Translations under genes and position numbers: made by a program
From: Tranzscheliella williamsii
Taxonomy: Eukaryota > Basidiomycota > Ustilaginomycetes > Ustilaginales > Ustilaginaceae
Reading direction: 5' to 3'
Assembly (NCBI GenBank): GCA_023212725.1
Contig: JALBYF010000021.1
Span: 186,001 to 250,000 of the forward strand
Length of the DNA stretch: 64,000 nt
The notes under the pieces: generated by a model
Database searches by the model: none
What the model saw: only the letters and a program-made list of their open reading frames with translations
What the model was told of the DNA's origin: nothing
Shown: one piece after another, positions 20,415 to 31,372 of the stretch
Position numbering within the stretch: the stretch's first letter is position 1
Layout of the letters: each line of letters begins with the position of its first letter

Positions 20415-23400
20415 ATGTTCACGACACCGGGCAAAGGACACAACGGCAGGGCATCGACACCCAATATGGGCAGTGCTGGCCAACACCCTCGCTCGGCTCC
20501 TCGGCATTCGCGCGCTGGTACGCCGCTGTTCACAGCTCAGGACCCAGCATCGCCGCCGTCGTTCTTCTCGCCATCCGCGGCACGGATGGACAATGTCGGA
20601 GACGTGACTTCCAGCTCGCTCTTTGTCCCTGGAACCTCGCGGCCCAGGACAACAAGATCGCGCCCGAGACCATCGTCCATGCTTGCCAGACCAAGACCCA
20701 CCTCGTCTTTGCTCAGTCCAGGCGTCGCTTACGACCGCGAAGCCTCGGTCCTCAGCGACGATGCAGACATGAGATCCGTCGCAGACACTGTACACAGCAC
20801 CTCTACCTACAACTACGGCCGTAGGGTGCCGGGGCCACCAAAGGACGCCAGGGGCCAGCTGGAGGAAGGTACTATTCTTGTGGGCGACCAGTGGATCAAC
20901 GTTTCCGCCTATTCAAGTTTGCCAAGCGAAGTCCTTGATCTGCTTGATACTGCCGATTTCTACATTGATGCGTTTCAAGGTCAGCTCGATGTTCAGACCG
21001 GATATGCGCATCTGCTCTCTCGAACCAAGTGCTACGTCTGGAACTACTCTAGCCACGGATCGGGTCCACCAACCTGCTTCGTCTTCCCCGTGCCGGAATA
21101 CTCATCCTCCAGCATGTCGGCGATCAACGATCTCCCTCACTGCAGTTTCGTCTCCCGCGGCCCCAACCGAGAACCAGCTCTGCTTCTCGTCACACCGGAT
21201 GGGCAGACGTGCCTTTGGGAGGGGATTTCTTCGTCTCTGACGCGACAAGACCGCGCGCAGCGCCTCTCTGCTCCTTTGTCATCGCCCCTGGAGACTGTTG
21301 TCAAGCTTCAGCGTGTCGACGAGTCGACTCTGGTCCTGGCTACCAGCCACTCCAGGCTCCTCCGCATCTGCCTAGGCAGCCGAGCAGGCGCCCTCCAGGC
21401 CGAAATACGACCTTTCTCGCAGCCTCGAGGAATCCTTGGCCGGCTATTCGGTTCTGCAAGCTCTATGGGTTTCGGCAGCGACACCATTACGGCGCTTGCT
21501 GTCGCACCGCACGATCCCACTAAACAAGGCAGAGAAATAGCGGCCATCGGCAAAAAGATGCTTCAAAGGTGGCAGGTTCTGGAGCAAGGTGGGGAGCGAC
21601 TTATAGCTGAGCAGGATGTGCAGCAAGTCATTGCAAGCGGTGTGCTCCAGCTCAGCGATGAGCGGTACAGTGCAGCATCAAGCTTGGCCTTCGAGCTCCT
21701 CGACGGGACGATCCAGTCTGATGGAAAGCTGGTGTTGCTCTTTTCGCAGGCCAAAACCGAGAATCAGCCCCTCAACTACGGCTTAGCTGTTCTGGATGTC
21801 GTCAAGGACGCTGGATCGTTCGTCGTAGCTGCCATTCTACCCGTTAAGCACACCAACTACGCTGATCCACGACCATACGCCTCAGCGGGTCTCAGTATGC
21901 CCAATGGTGGCCCCGCAGCCTTCATTACCTTTGCCGATACCGTCATCGTCAAACAGCTCGAGCCGGGCTGCGAATCTTTCGAGGAGGTCATCAAACTCAA
22001 AGACGATGCAAGGAACCGATTTATCGGCACGGGCTGCGACTCGATCGAGACGGGCGACGGCGGCAGTATTGCGTCGTTGTCCCTGATTTCGACCCTGTCT
22101 GGCTCCTTGCTCGTGGAGACAAGCCTTCACGAGATACGAAGCAGATGTACCGCCTATTCCTCGTCGGTCGACATGCAGAGGGCCGAAACAGAGCGGCTCA
22201 AGGGCAAGCTCGAGCAGGCTTTGTACTACTCCGAATCGCCGCTCAATCCTCTCACCTTCGAGCTGCCTTCGCAGTTTGAAGGTGACTTAATGACCGCCTG
22301 CGAAGATCTGAGCCGCCAGATCCTCCTATCTTCCAACCCCATCTCTAAGACCATTCCGTTCTCGGTCGATCTACGCAGCAGCCTGAAAGATCGACTCGCT
22401 AAGCTGCGCCTGCTGATCAGATTCGTTGCGACCTGTGGCCACCTTGAAAAGCTAGCTCAGACAACGAAACGACAGCTGCGAGCTGACGCTGAGCTTGCAG
22501 CAGCCCTGACTGAGCTTTGGATTTATCAAAACGACTTCTACACACAGTCAAATGCCGCCAGCCGAGCAACTAAAAGTCCACTTGCGGAGTCCATCGAGAC
22601 CGTCATGACCGAGCACGGACACGGCGTGGCCGAGGACGTGGTTCGTTCCTTCTTCCGAAACCACGCCGACCTCGTTACCGCGCTGCTGGAGCACCTTCTT
22701 CGACGGACCAAGTCCGTTTCCGCCCAGCCACTTCGCACGCGGTCCATCGATGTTCTCGAATTGAACAGGATCACTCTTGCTGCTTTCCGGGCTGCCATAC
22801 GGTATCGCAAGGAAAGCGGTCCCGTATATGGGATCAATGCAGAGACCCCGGCAGTCTTCGAAGCGTGGACAGCCAAGCCCGGCAGCATCCAGCTGCTTGA
22901 GACGCTCTTCTCGCTCACCAACCACCTGATTCCAGACCGGACGCGCGAGCTCGGATCCAGCATCGACGCCACCTCTACTGAATACGGCGGAGCCGTAGCA
23001 GAGGATGGGAAAAAGGAGCAGCGCGTTCAGACGGAGCTCAAGACCCAGCTCTCGACACTCTCCGAAATCGCCTTGACATGTTACCAAGAACGCTTGCGAT
23101 ACCTTGAAGCAGCCGCTTCTGCTGACCCTGGGTACGAACGAGAGCTAGCTGTCTTCGATGCAACTTACCGATCGGCCCGACCCAAATTCATTCATCCTTT
23201 GGTCACCATTGGCCGCTCGGACCGAGCCTTTGCTTTGGCTGAGCTGTATCAAGACTTCCGGACTCTGGTCGAGCTGTCCACCGATCCACAGCTGCACTCT
23301 GAGGCACGCTTAGAGAACTACCTAGACCGATACGGTCAGCCATTTGCGTTCGAGTTGTACGCCTGGTACATCGAGACGAACCAACCACGAATTCTGCTAA

Positions 23401-24461
23401 CGCAGAAGCCGGCCTACTCTGCTCTGGTGCTGGACTACTTGGCGCAAAGTGGCAACGACAGGATCGGCTGGTTGCATGACATTGCTCTGCATAAATTCGA
23501 CGTTGCGTCGCAAAAGCTCGAGCGGCTCGCATTAGCCGAGTCGAGCCTGCTCCCCCGCAAGACCATGCTGGGTATCGGTAAACTTTCGTTCCTATCGACG
23601 CTGGCGGTACACGATATACAGACAGTCGGTGTTCAGAAGCAGATCGAGTACTTTGACGATCAGCTTGACCTGATCGCCGTGCAGTGCAGCCTGGTGGCGT
23701 ATTGGGAGAACGCGCTGGGGGGTCTGCCAGTTGACCTGCCTGCTGCGGGCACGCAGGAAGCTGCGGACCTGGCCGAAGACGTGGTCGACACTGTGGCGAT
23801 GCGGCTTGCCGAGTATCCCGCCTATCGGCAGCACTACCTCGGCATGGTCCAGCAACTGCTCTTCGCGGGCAAGTACGTAGGCTCGGAGGACCTGATCGAC
23901 CTGCTCACGCTCAAGGACACGCCCGAGACACAGCTGGAAGACTTTGCCACCGCCATCAAGGTGATCGTCCGCGCGAAGGACGCGCCTCAGCACCGGCTGG
24001 ATGCTGCGCTGCGCGCCGTCTGGAGGCGCGCCGTGATCCGCGACGACTGGATCAGCCTGACGGACACCAACAACGTGTCGGACCAGACCATGCTCTCCGA
24101 TCTACAGGGGACTGCCCTCTACGCTGTGCTGCGCGAGGTGCTGGGCGACGAGACCAACCGGGCGGCGTACATTGATCTGCACGATCTCGTCTCTGCGGCC
24201 AACACGGACCCAGCCGAGGCGGGTGAGCTGCTGGCGGCGCGCTTCGCCGCCGAGGGCGTCGCGGAGTCGCAACTGTCGCTGCTGCTCGAAGACCAGCAGA
24301 GAGAGGTCGCCACCGTCAGCTCGTTCCTCGACGACTCCGACCTGCCGCGCCTCGCCGCCGAACTCGCCGGACAGGCCGCACAGCAGTCCGCCATCGATCC
24401 GCCCGCCACCCACCGCACCGAGCCCGACACTCGAAGCGACAGCGACAGCATGCTCGATTAA
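20415..24461 (+). CDS. NUP133: Nucleoporin Nup133-like, nuclear pore Y-complex
   Basis: Single exon, 1348 residues, somewhat longer than human Nup133 (1156). I place the start at ATG 20415, giving MFTTPGKG and a basic, Ser/Pro/Arg-rich N-terminus like other Nup133 proteins; an in-frame ATG 78 bases upstream gives a Cys/Arg-rich extension unlike the family. Residues from about 150 to 560 read as the beta-propeller (FYIDAFQGQLDVQTGYAHLL, KCYVWNYSS, CLWEGISSSL). The rest is a helical stack (for example FALAELYQDFRTLVELS, DRYGQPFAFELYAWYIE, the conserved Nup133/Nup155-type C-terminal region). The protein is a scaffold of the Nup84/Nup107 Y-complex. The 3' third is markedly GC-rich. Confidence 0.88.
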   Translation: MFTTPGKGHNGRASTPNMGSAGQHPRSAPRHSRAGTPLFTAQDPASPPSFFSPSAARMDNVGDVTSSSLFVPGTSRPRTTRSRPRPSSMLARPRPTSSLLSPGVAYDREASVLSDDADMRSVADTVHSTSTYNYGRRVPGPPKDARGQLEEGTILVGDQWINVSAYSSLPSEVLDLLDTADFYIDAFQGQLDVQTGYAHLLSRTKCYVWNYSSHGSGPPTCFVFPVPEYSSSSMSAINDLPHCSFVSRGPNREPALLLVTPDGQTCLWEGISSSLTRQDRAQRLSAPLSSPLETVVKLQRVDESTLVLATSHSRLLRICLGSRAGALQAEIRPFSQPRGILGRLFGSASSMGFGSDTITALAVAPHDPTKQGREIAAIGKKMLQRWQVLEQGGERLIAEQDVQQVIASGVLQLSDERYSAASSLAFELLDGTIQSDGKLVLLFSQAKTENQPLNYGLAVLDVVKDAGSFVVAAILPVKHTNYADPRPYASAGLSMPNGGPAAFITFADTVIVKQLEPGCESFEEVIKLKDDARNRFIGTGCDSIETGDGGSIASLSLISTLSGSLLVETSLHEIRSRCTAYSSSVDMQRAETERLKGKLEQALYYSESPLNPLTFELPSQFEGDLMTACEDLSRQILLSSNPISKTIPFSVDLRSSLKDRLAKLRLLIRFVATCGHLEKLAQTTKRQLRADAELAAALTELWIYQNDFYTQSNAASRATKSPLAESIETVMTEHGHGVAEDVVRSFFRNHADLVTALLEHLLRRTKSVSAQPLRTRSIDVLELNRITLAAFRAAIRYRKESGPVYGINAETPAVFEAWTAKPGSIQLLETLFSLTNHLIPDRTRELGSSIDATSTEYGGAVAEDGKKEQRVQTELKTQLSTLSEIALTCYQERLRYLEAAASADPGYERELAVFDATYRSARPKFIHPLVTIGRSDRAFALAELYQDFRTLVELSTDPQLHSEARLENYLDRYGQPFAFELYAWYIETNQPRILLTQKPAYSALVLDYLAQSGNDRIGWLHDIALHKFDVASQKLERLALAESSLLPRKTMLGIGKLSFLSTLAVHDIQTVGVQKQIEYFDDQLDLIAVQCSLVAYWENALGGLPVDLPAAGTQEAADLAEDVVDTVAMRLAEYPAYRQHYLGMVQQLLFAGKYVGSEDLIDLLTLKDTPETQLEDFATAIKVIVRAKDAPQHRLDAALRAVWRRAVIRDDWISLTDTNNVSDQTMLSDLQGTALYAVLREVLGDETNRAAYIDLHDLVSAANTDPAEAGELLAARFAAEGVAESQLSLLLEDQQREVATVSSFLDDSDLPRLAAELAGQAAQQSAIDPPATHRTEPDTRSDSDSMLD

Positions 24462-24728
24462 CACGCCCGCGCCCTACCACATACATACCTAGACTCCTCG
24501 CCGTATCCCAGCGCGTACGCCACACGCCACAGCCCTCTGTTCTCGGTACTTCGGCTGACAGATGCTCGAACCGCCCGCCGGCACCTAACGTACACTGGTT
24601 CTCTCGGCCGAACATCGTCCATTCACACCCTGATTACATGTCTCTGTAATTGTGACTACAACCGGGCCGCCCCACCCATGGCCTCCGAGTCTTGTGTGAG
24701 GTCTGGGATTTGGAGTGCGTGCGCATGC

Positions 24729-25331
24729 TTATAGGACCTTGGGCAGCTTGCCTACATATTGGACATTGTCATCGTAGTATTGCTGGGTTTTTTCCGCCAT
24801 GTGCTCGAGAAGACGGAGGTCTTCCTGCGCTTCCTTTAATCTCTGCCGATAAACCGCAGCCTGCCATTTGAGTGCCTCTCTCTGCCAACTGAGATGGACA
24901 TCGAATGCTTTTTGATGTTCCTTGGTCATGTAGTACCATTCATTCGAGAAGGTGCCTGTGAAAAATTTGACGGGGGAGAACGCGCCATCCGGGAGGTGCG
25001 TGGCCCATCGGTATGGTATGAGTTTGTGCTCGCTTAACGTGCCAAGAGGCCGGCGTCACTCACCGGTTTCCGGATTATACGCCCCCGTTTTGACGAGGTG
25101 TTGATAGGAGCTCTCAAGACCCTCCTTCAGTTGTCCCTTGGGGACGAGATTGGCAATATCCCGCGGCAGTCTTACCTCGCCGCCGATAAAGTCTTTGAAT
25201 TTTTCCCAGACCATGGAAGGGCCGCTTGAAGACGCCGGGTCTGTAGGCGGAAAGGGGAGAGCGATGCACGCGGCGATCTGGCAGAGGCACAGCACGATGG
25301 TGCCGAGGTGTCGAGGCTTGGCGATGCGCAT
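24729..25331 (-). CDS. Secreted helical protein, candidate effector
   Basis: Two exons on the minus strand: 25331-25064 and 24955-24729, joined in phase 1 across a 108-bp GT-AG intron; 164 residues. The start at 25331 (MRIAKPRH) gives a signal peptide with the hydrophobic run LGTIVLCLCQIAACIA, cleaved probably near ALPF. The mature N-terminal part contains MVWEKFKDFIGGEV. Exon 2 is a long amphipathic helical region rich in Lys, Glu, Gln and aromatic residues (LSWQREALKWQAAVYRQRL, EDLRLLEHMAEKTQQYYDD), possibly a coiled coil. No family is recognised. A run of 12 C lies 15-26 bases upstream of the ATG in the leader. It marks the left edge of the secreted-protein block and points opposite to the six tandem genes. 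Confidence 0.75.
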
Positions 25332-28300
25332 CTTGGCCGACGTGTGGGGGGGGGGGGCCATGGTGAGCAGCAGGCTTGACGGTGGGATGTGGGCTTCTTA
25401 TCATCCCAAAATCAGGCAGCACCAAAGCGCGGCCGCCTGGCACCTGGCGCTGCTCAGATCCACCGGCCACTGCTGCGGCACGACGGTGGAAGCACTGCCG
25501 CCGTCGCATGTCCGGCGAAGTGCGCTTGGAGAATCCGCACTGCGACTCACCCTGGACGCGCTACAGTAGGACCAGGTCTCGACCTACTTTGACCTTGCGG
25601 GTCGCCGTCTCGCACGCCCCAAATTGACTCCTCCGTCATGAGCTCAGCGGGCTGCTGCACATGCGAAATTGTCCATTCAGACACATCTCATTTGCAGACG
25701 TCGGTGGACACGCTGGCCTACACCGCCCCTAGCGCAGCGCTAGTGCTCGCACGCCCCACCACCCCATTGAAGCACCACGCATCGGCCACAACCAGCATCG
25801 CTCTAGATCCGCCCTCCAGTCACTGGGTTCCCACGCTTCCGCACTCGCATGCTTAGCCGCACCCCTCAATGTGGCGAACGCAAAGACGAATGCGACGAAT
25901 ACTGCCGGCCTAGCTCACGGCCCACAGCGTGCGCTAGGGTCAGCCGCTTTGTAACCGAAGTGAAAAGTCGAACGTCGAGTTGTAATCTCTGCCCGAGCAC
26001 GGATCGGTGGGTGAGTGCGCAATACGGCGGTCGAGTCATGAGTTGAAGTCGCTCCGGTCCCACGCTCGCCACAGACACTCCGGGCATCCTATATTGCTTC
26101 ATCTCACTGCCTCTCCTCTCGCGCCAATCTGGAGGTGGCGTGTCAGCTATCCGACGCCGACCATGATGCGATCGTGCGGGAGCTCCTGCCCCGTCACGCG
26201 CAGCCGCCTCCTTCATATGCGCCGTCATTGGCTCCAGTACTGCCTCGGCCCGGTACTTAGCACCAGCTGACAGGCCAGAATGTTCGGCCTTGGTGTCCGC
26301 GCTGAGGACTGCTGGACAAGTGCTGGCGTAGGTCAGCTCCGTGGCGACTGCACGTACCCTAACCAGCAGGAGCAGCTCAGGTCACAGGTCGGTACCAGAA
26401 TGAAAGAGAGACAAGAAATATTCCTTGCCGCTACCATGCACTCAGCTGCGTTCCGCCAAATCGTGTCTGGCACGATGAGAAAGCTGGTTACCCTCTTCAT
26501 GCCGTTCGGCATGGAAACAACACAGGTAGCAGCGTGCGTGGTCAGGTGCAGAGCTACAAGCGATACTCGTGTGTGCGCTGGGAAGCCGAAGCGTACCCAA
26601 CGCTTGTCCGCTGTCGACTGGTGAATACGCGCTTTGCGTCTTTGTGCTTCCTGGTTTCAGCGGCAACCCTTCGTGCATGGAGCAAGCCTGTACCGTTTAC
26701 TGGCCAGGACTGTGGCTTCGTATAGGATCCGCCACACAATCCACCTCATGGCCTCCATTCTCTGTGAAGCTTCAAAAGGCACCTTTAGCAGAAAGCTAGC
26801 CGGCTTCAAGAAGCAGCGTGGCATGACTGCTGGCTGTAGCGCCACCGTCTCGAAACCTTATGCCAGCATGAAGTCTGACAACGATGCAGAGCGACAACTA
26901 CCGCCAAGGACAAAACCATGGCAGGCTGGCGAGCGCGCGTCGCCAGTGACGATACATTCGCTACCGTCTCAACCATCGAAATTCCTGAAGCTGGATCAGG
27001 AGGGCTGACATATAGAAAGTGCGGCATCGTTCGTCCTCTGCCTCGATGAGCACCACCCATCCCCTTCGGCCGTGCATGGCTAATCTAACGTTTCTTTCCC
27101 CTGCGTCGCCGTCGCCATGGCCCTGGCAGCTCTTATAAGCCTTCCGCGCAACCTTTTTACTGACAGGGTGGTCAACTGAGAGCCTGCCGCACACGAGATT
27201 CAGGCCATCGGATTGCCGCCACAAACTGCAGAAAGCGGCAACAGTCGCATCATTCGCCCGCCAAGAAAGTAACACTTCTTCGAAAGACATAGTGCAGGCG
27301 TAAAGGCAAGCGGTCAGACGATGACCATGACAACGCTCTGGGTCCCGGATCCGGTTTCCGCGGGTTGCAGCCCCCGCTCTGAACACCGCCGTCAGCACAC
27401 AGAGCAGTAAGGGCGCGACTAGAGCGCCAGCCTCCCACTTGCGCACGCTGCAGCACCTAGTTTATTGCGATCGTATTTGGCCAGGCTCAGCACTCAACAT
27501 GCTGGACAAGCAGAGCTAATCAGAAAAAGGCGAATGGAGCAAGCAACTCGTTGCATTGGATGATGACGGAGAAAACTTTTTGTAGAACATGAACCTCGCC
27601 CTCCATGCCTAAGTACTAGGATGCAGTACGTAGGATTTCTCGTTCACTTGATCATCTCTATACAGCATTGACCATTCGTTAGTGGCGAGTCCATTTCGCG
27701 CACACCCTTGCCAGCGGCTTGCTGACACTTCCGCTACTCAGTCCTCCCTACCCGTTCATATTGCTTCCTCTACGGCTGGCGCCGCCTTTTGTCACTATGT
27801 GGGATGAAATGGCTGGATGCGCTGCAACCGTGGAACACTTTGCTTTTCAAGAATGAGAGGCAGCTAATTTCTCCGGCGCCGCCTGCTTTGGAAAGCCACC
27901 GATGGCGTGATCGAACAACAGTGCGTACGAAGCGTCTCTGTCTCTCTTCGCTCCCTAGGTGGGTGCTTGTGATCGCCACCCGGAAGACCAACCCACTGTG
28001 CTTCCTCTTCTAAGAACAGTAATGACCAAGTCCCACTTATGTGATGTTAGTAAATTTTCTATCGTTTTACCTCAGGTCGTCCACCCTTCTGTGCTTTCGC
28101 CTCCCTCGACTCGGGCTTCATATGCCGGCTGGAGATAAAAATGCTTCGAAGGCAGCGGGTAATCGGGAACGGACGCAATGAAGGTGAAAGGACAACGACA
28201 AGACGCCAATAAGGTGATGAAGCTGTGCGGCGCCACATTAGTTTCATGACAGACGGGCGTGGCGAGACGAGCCGTAAAAAAGCTGATAAGGTATAAATAT

Positions 28301-28387
28301 GGCCTTCGGCGAGGGGTCGGGAGAATATTTTCTTACCCTCATACCTTTCACCCACCCCCTTCCTTGGCTCCTCCCTTTGCCAACGAC
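25332..28387. other. Three-kilobase gene-poor spacer inside the secreted-protein block
   Basis: No gene with an ATG start, signal peptide and plausible splicing could be supported here. On the minus strand 27446-26961 is a 161-codon frame with a hydrophobic N-terminus and several cysteines, but it begins at GTG with an in-frame stop just upstream. It could be an exon of an unseen gene, a relic, or chance. The 25346-25357 run of G is the leader of the minus-strand gene. Confidence 0.4.
28292..28299 (+). promoter_or_regulatory. TATA box of tandem secreted gene 1
   Basis: TATAAATA, 96 bp before the ATG at 28388. The spacing matches the other five members of the tandem family. Confidence 0.65.
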
Positions 28388-28922
28388 ATGCGGGTTCTCT
28401 CTTGTACCGCTCTGCTGTTTGCCGCACTGGCAGTCAACGTTTGCAAAGCCATGTTATTGAAGGAAGCAGAGTTCATCTTTCAGCCAGGCTGGCGGACGGA
28501 GCTTCTCTTCCAAGACTTCGTGAGCAAGGTGGAAAATGCAGCAGGCGGACCAGGTAAGTACTTTCGGTAAAATGAATTTGCTTGTATTTCTAGCTTCCTT
28601 GTCGAAGTTCAAGACTAAAACACCACTGTGGCACTGCCTTGTAATGCCGCCAACACAGCTACAACTTCTGTGGAAAGAGAAACTATGCGGCAGTTCTATA
28701 GGGAGCATGTGATGCCTCTTATAGGTAAGCATTCAAAGATCGCGACGTCATCCGCTTTTCCCCAATCGTTCGCTGACACCAAATTCTGGGATGCCTGCTT
28801 ACTTGTTCGAAGAGGAAAATAAGGAGGTGAGAAATACAGTGTGGAATAAGTGGTACCAGAAAAACACCGACAAATTTCCGAACCGTTCTCCGGCGGGCAG
28901 CAGCACCGGGAGGGCGGAGTAG
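28388..28922 (+). CDS. Tandem secreted protein 1 (three-exon family)
   Basis: Exons 28388-28553, 28659-28724 and 28813-28922, both introns in phase 1; 113 residues, the shortest of the six. The signal peptide is MRVLSCTALLFAALAVNVCKA. The mature part starts MLLKEAEF. The 66-nt middle exon encodes TTSVERETMRQFYREHVMPLI, whose FYREHVMPL aligns with the LxxYIxxG core of the other members. The last exon encodes a helix with spaced aromatics (EVRNTVWNKWYQKNTDKF) and a Ser/Gly-rich tail. The acceptor of intron 2 (28811-28812) is chosen because it alone keeps the frame open; a CTGAC branch-point-like site lies upstream of it. No family is recognised; a secreted effector role is inference. Confidence 0.72.
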
Positions 28923-30636
28923 TTCCTAGGCCGAGACAGCTACGCCCGAAAGTGCCACTTCTAGGAGCATGCTTGTATAGCTATGTTTCCTCAGCTGCCC
29001 CACTTCCTTTGCTCTAGCGTGTGCTTACTAAAACAGCACGCCGCCTTGTCAACATCAGACCTAGTGTAAAGATCCTATGGTTTTGCAACGACAGAACTAG
29101 TCCTATTTTTGTCTTTACATATTTTTCCTTTTTTCTCTCTTCTTGTTTTGACTATCCTGCGTCGTCGCTCTCGCACGTCCGATTTGAGCGCAACTGGCGG
29201 AGGTCAAGCGAGGCCGCAGGCCGGCCCGCTGGAATGATCTGCCACCGTTGCCGACGTCCGCCTGCTCCTTTATTCCGCGCTTAAGTGAGAGTCGAAGATC
29301 AGATATCATGCTTGAGCGCTGCTGGATTCGACTGACTCCCTTTCAGACACGAGCGCGGGAAGCCTGTCCCATTCCACACCTAGCGTACCGCATGCATCGC
29401 AACACAATACTCTTCCTGCTGTGAAGACAGTACTCTTCCTGCTGTTGCGACAGGTTGCCATTGTGAGCAAATTACCTGCGGCCACACAAGAACCTTCGCG
29501 TCGCAGCGCGCTCGCCCTGCTTTTGGACTGTGGCGTGCCGCCATTGTGGAAAGCGGCAGCCTGGGAACAGGAAAGCCTGCCTCATCCGAAGCAAGCGGCA
29601 AGTGCGATGGCCCCAAACCTGCCGTTGCATAGGACTGTGTCAACAAGATTGTAATCCATCAACGGGCAAGACGATGTCAGCTGTTTTTGGTGGCGTCGCT
29701 TTTTTGAAGCCCAGACAGCCTGGAACCGATTGTAAGGCTACTGAGCGACACGAGGAGCGCGAGATGAGGTAGGCGTAGCCCGCGCTCTGTGGCTTGTCAA
29801 AAAAGAGCAACGATATCCACCGTCCTACCAGTACAGGACAGGTTGAGTACCGTTTCGATATCGTTTGTGCACCATGTCAGCTCGTCTGGCAGTAGTTGCA
29901 TCAGATTTGCAGCAAAGCCGGCTCGTTGAGAAGCTGTACATCGAGGTCCTCGTCGCTTTCAGACATGCCGTAGTGGCGGTCTCACACAACACCCTCGATC
30001 CACAGCACGAAACAGAATTCTGTTCACGTCTCGATCCATGAACTCAATGCGCAGATGCGCAGACTTGGATTGCAACAAGCAGTGATGCGGCGGACCCGTA
30101 CTCCTACATTGCTACAAACTGCCGAGATGATTGTGATAGTAGTACCGAAGAAAACCCCTGGCGGTTGTCGGTGGGACCGCCAGCAATATGATGCATATTG
30201 CTAACATCCACAAGCTCTGCACAAGTCTCCAAAGACAGTTGTAGTATTCCTTCGGGGAGGCATGGTGGTTGATGGTGGTGCAAATGACAGAGCTCAGCGG
30301 CCTACCAGACCAAAACAAAGTCAAAGTGGCGCGCTCATCCTTCTGTGTACGATGAGAGATGAACTTGAAGTGGCTTGACGACGAAGTCAATTGCAAAAGA
30401 GATTAGGTCGCCGCCTGCAGTTTCGGTGCGCAGCAGATAACAGCAATCATGCAAGTGCGAGCGATGGGCTGCTCTACGCTACCGCACCGCTCATGGTTCG
30501 GGCAATTTGCGCTTCGAGCTCTATAAGGGCATGCGTCTCAGGCTTTACGTCCCCCCTTCTGGACAGAATCTCATGCCAAGCCCTCTTTCCTATAACCTCT
30601 CGGTAGCTTTTTCGCTCCGCTCACAACGCCAGTAAG
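28923..30636. other. Spacer between tandem secreted genes 1 and 2
   Basis: No supported gene in 1.7 kb. A 15-bp direct repeat (TACTCTTCCTGCTGT) occurs at 29408-29422 and 29431-29445. The short frames here lack ATG-initiated signal peptides. Confidence 0.45.
30522..30527 (+). promoter_or_regulatory. TATA-like box of tandem secreted gene 2
   Basis: TATAAG, 115 bp before the ATG at 30637. It is the weakest match of the six but at a comparable position. Confidence 0.5.
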
Positions 30637-31372
30637 ATGAAGACCGCCAGCATTTGCTGCTTCGCCCTCATGCTGGGCTCAGTGCTGCAAGCAGCCGGCC
30701 AATCTTTCCAGTCTACTTTCGATGTGTTTCGAACGGCGGCTGCACATATATATCCGACAGACTCCCAGGCTGCGAAAGAGGCTGTAGCGACCCTGTACTA
30801 CCTGTTCCGTGACAGCAACTGGAACAACCGCGAAGACTGTAAGTCTACTAACGTCCAACACTAAATAAGGCTAAGTGCCAAGCACACATAAAACCTAGCT
30901 ATCAGAGCCCTGCGCTGACACACAAGACAACACTAGTGGTGTTCTTGCACAGATACATTATTACTGCCGGCCCCATGCAGAATGCTCAAAGTAGGTCTCG
31001 ATCACGATAACAGAGATGGGAGGTCGTGCAGTAGTGACTGAAAGAGCCTGTTGCTGACCGAAATCAATTGAATCGGTTGCAGCTCTGGACGAGGTGGGAG
31101 CCACGAGCGTTGCTGCGTGGTTAACCAGGCAGCAGGTTGAGCGCGAGGGGTCCACGCTTAAGCCAGGAATGGACAAGCTTAGAAAAAGGCTGTACAAGAA
31201 AGCAGAAAAGCACTACCGTCAGAATCACGGAGGCCAAACTGATTGGATGCAGCATACACCCGTGCTACCGTCTACATCAGATGGTAGACCAAGCCGCATG
31301 TTCAGAGGATTGCCCGATGTGCATCCTTGGCCTGGGACAGAAAGCTCATCTTCACGACAAGTGGGTGCCTAG
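30637..31372 (+). CDS. Tandem secreted protein 2 (three-exon family)
   Basis: Exons 30637-30838, 30937-30990 and 31083-31372, both introns in phase 1 with CTGAC branch-point-like sites upstream of the acceptors; 181 residues. The signal peptide is MKTASICCFALMLGSVLQAAGQ. Exon 1 ends in a helical segment (AAKEAVATLYYLFRDSNW). The 54-nt middle exon encodes VFLHRYIITAGPMQNAQ, matching the family core. The last exon is basic and helical (MDKLRKRLYKKAEKHYRQN), followed by a Ser/Pro/Gly-rich tail ending VGA. An alternative acceptor at 30951 with another frame was considered, but it breaks the phase pattern. No family is recognised. Confidence 0.74.

Noticed and set aside
26961..27446. 161-codon minus-strand frame with hydrophobic N-terminus and several cysteines
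   Set aside because: It starts at GTG, an in-frame stop lies a few codons upstream, and no supporting 5' exon with an ATG was found. Kept only as a possible relic.
29408..29654. Frame beginning V-K-T-V-L-F-L-L-L resembling a signal peptide
   Set aside because: It starts at GTG, arises from a 15-bp direct repeat, and has no downstream exons.
30951..30994. Alternative middle exon of array gene 2 in another frame
   Set aside because: It needs a weak GTCTCG donor, gives a sequence unlike the other members, and breaks the shared pattern; the 30937-30990 exon fits on all counts.
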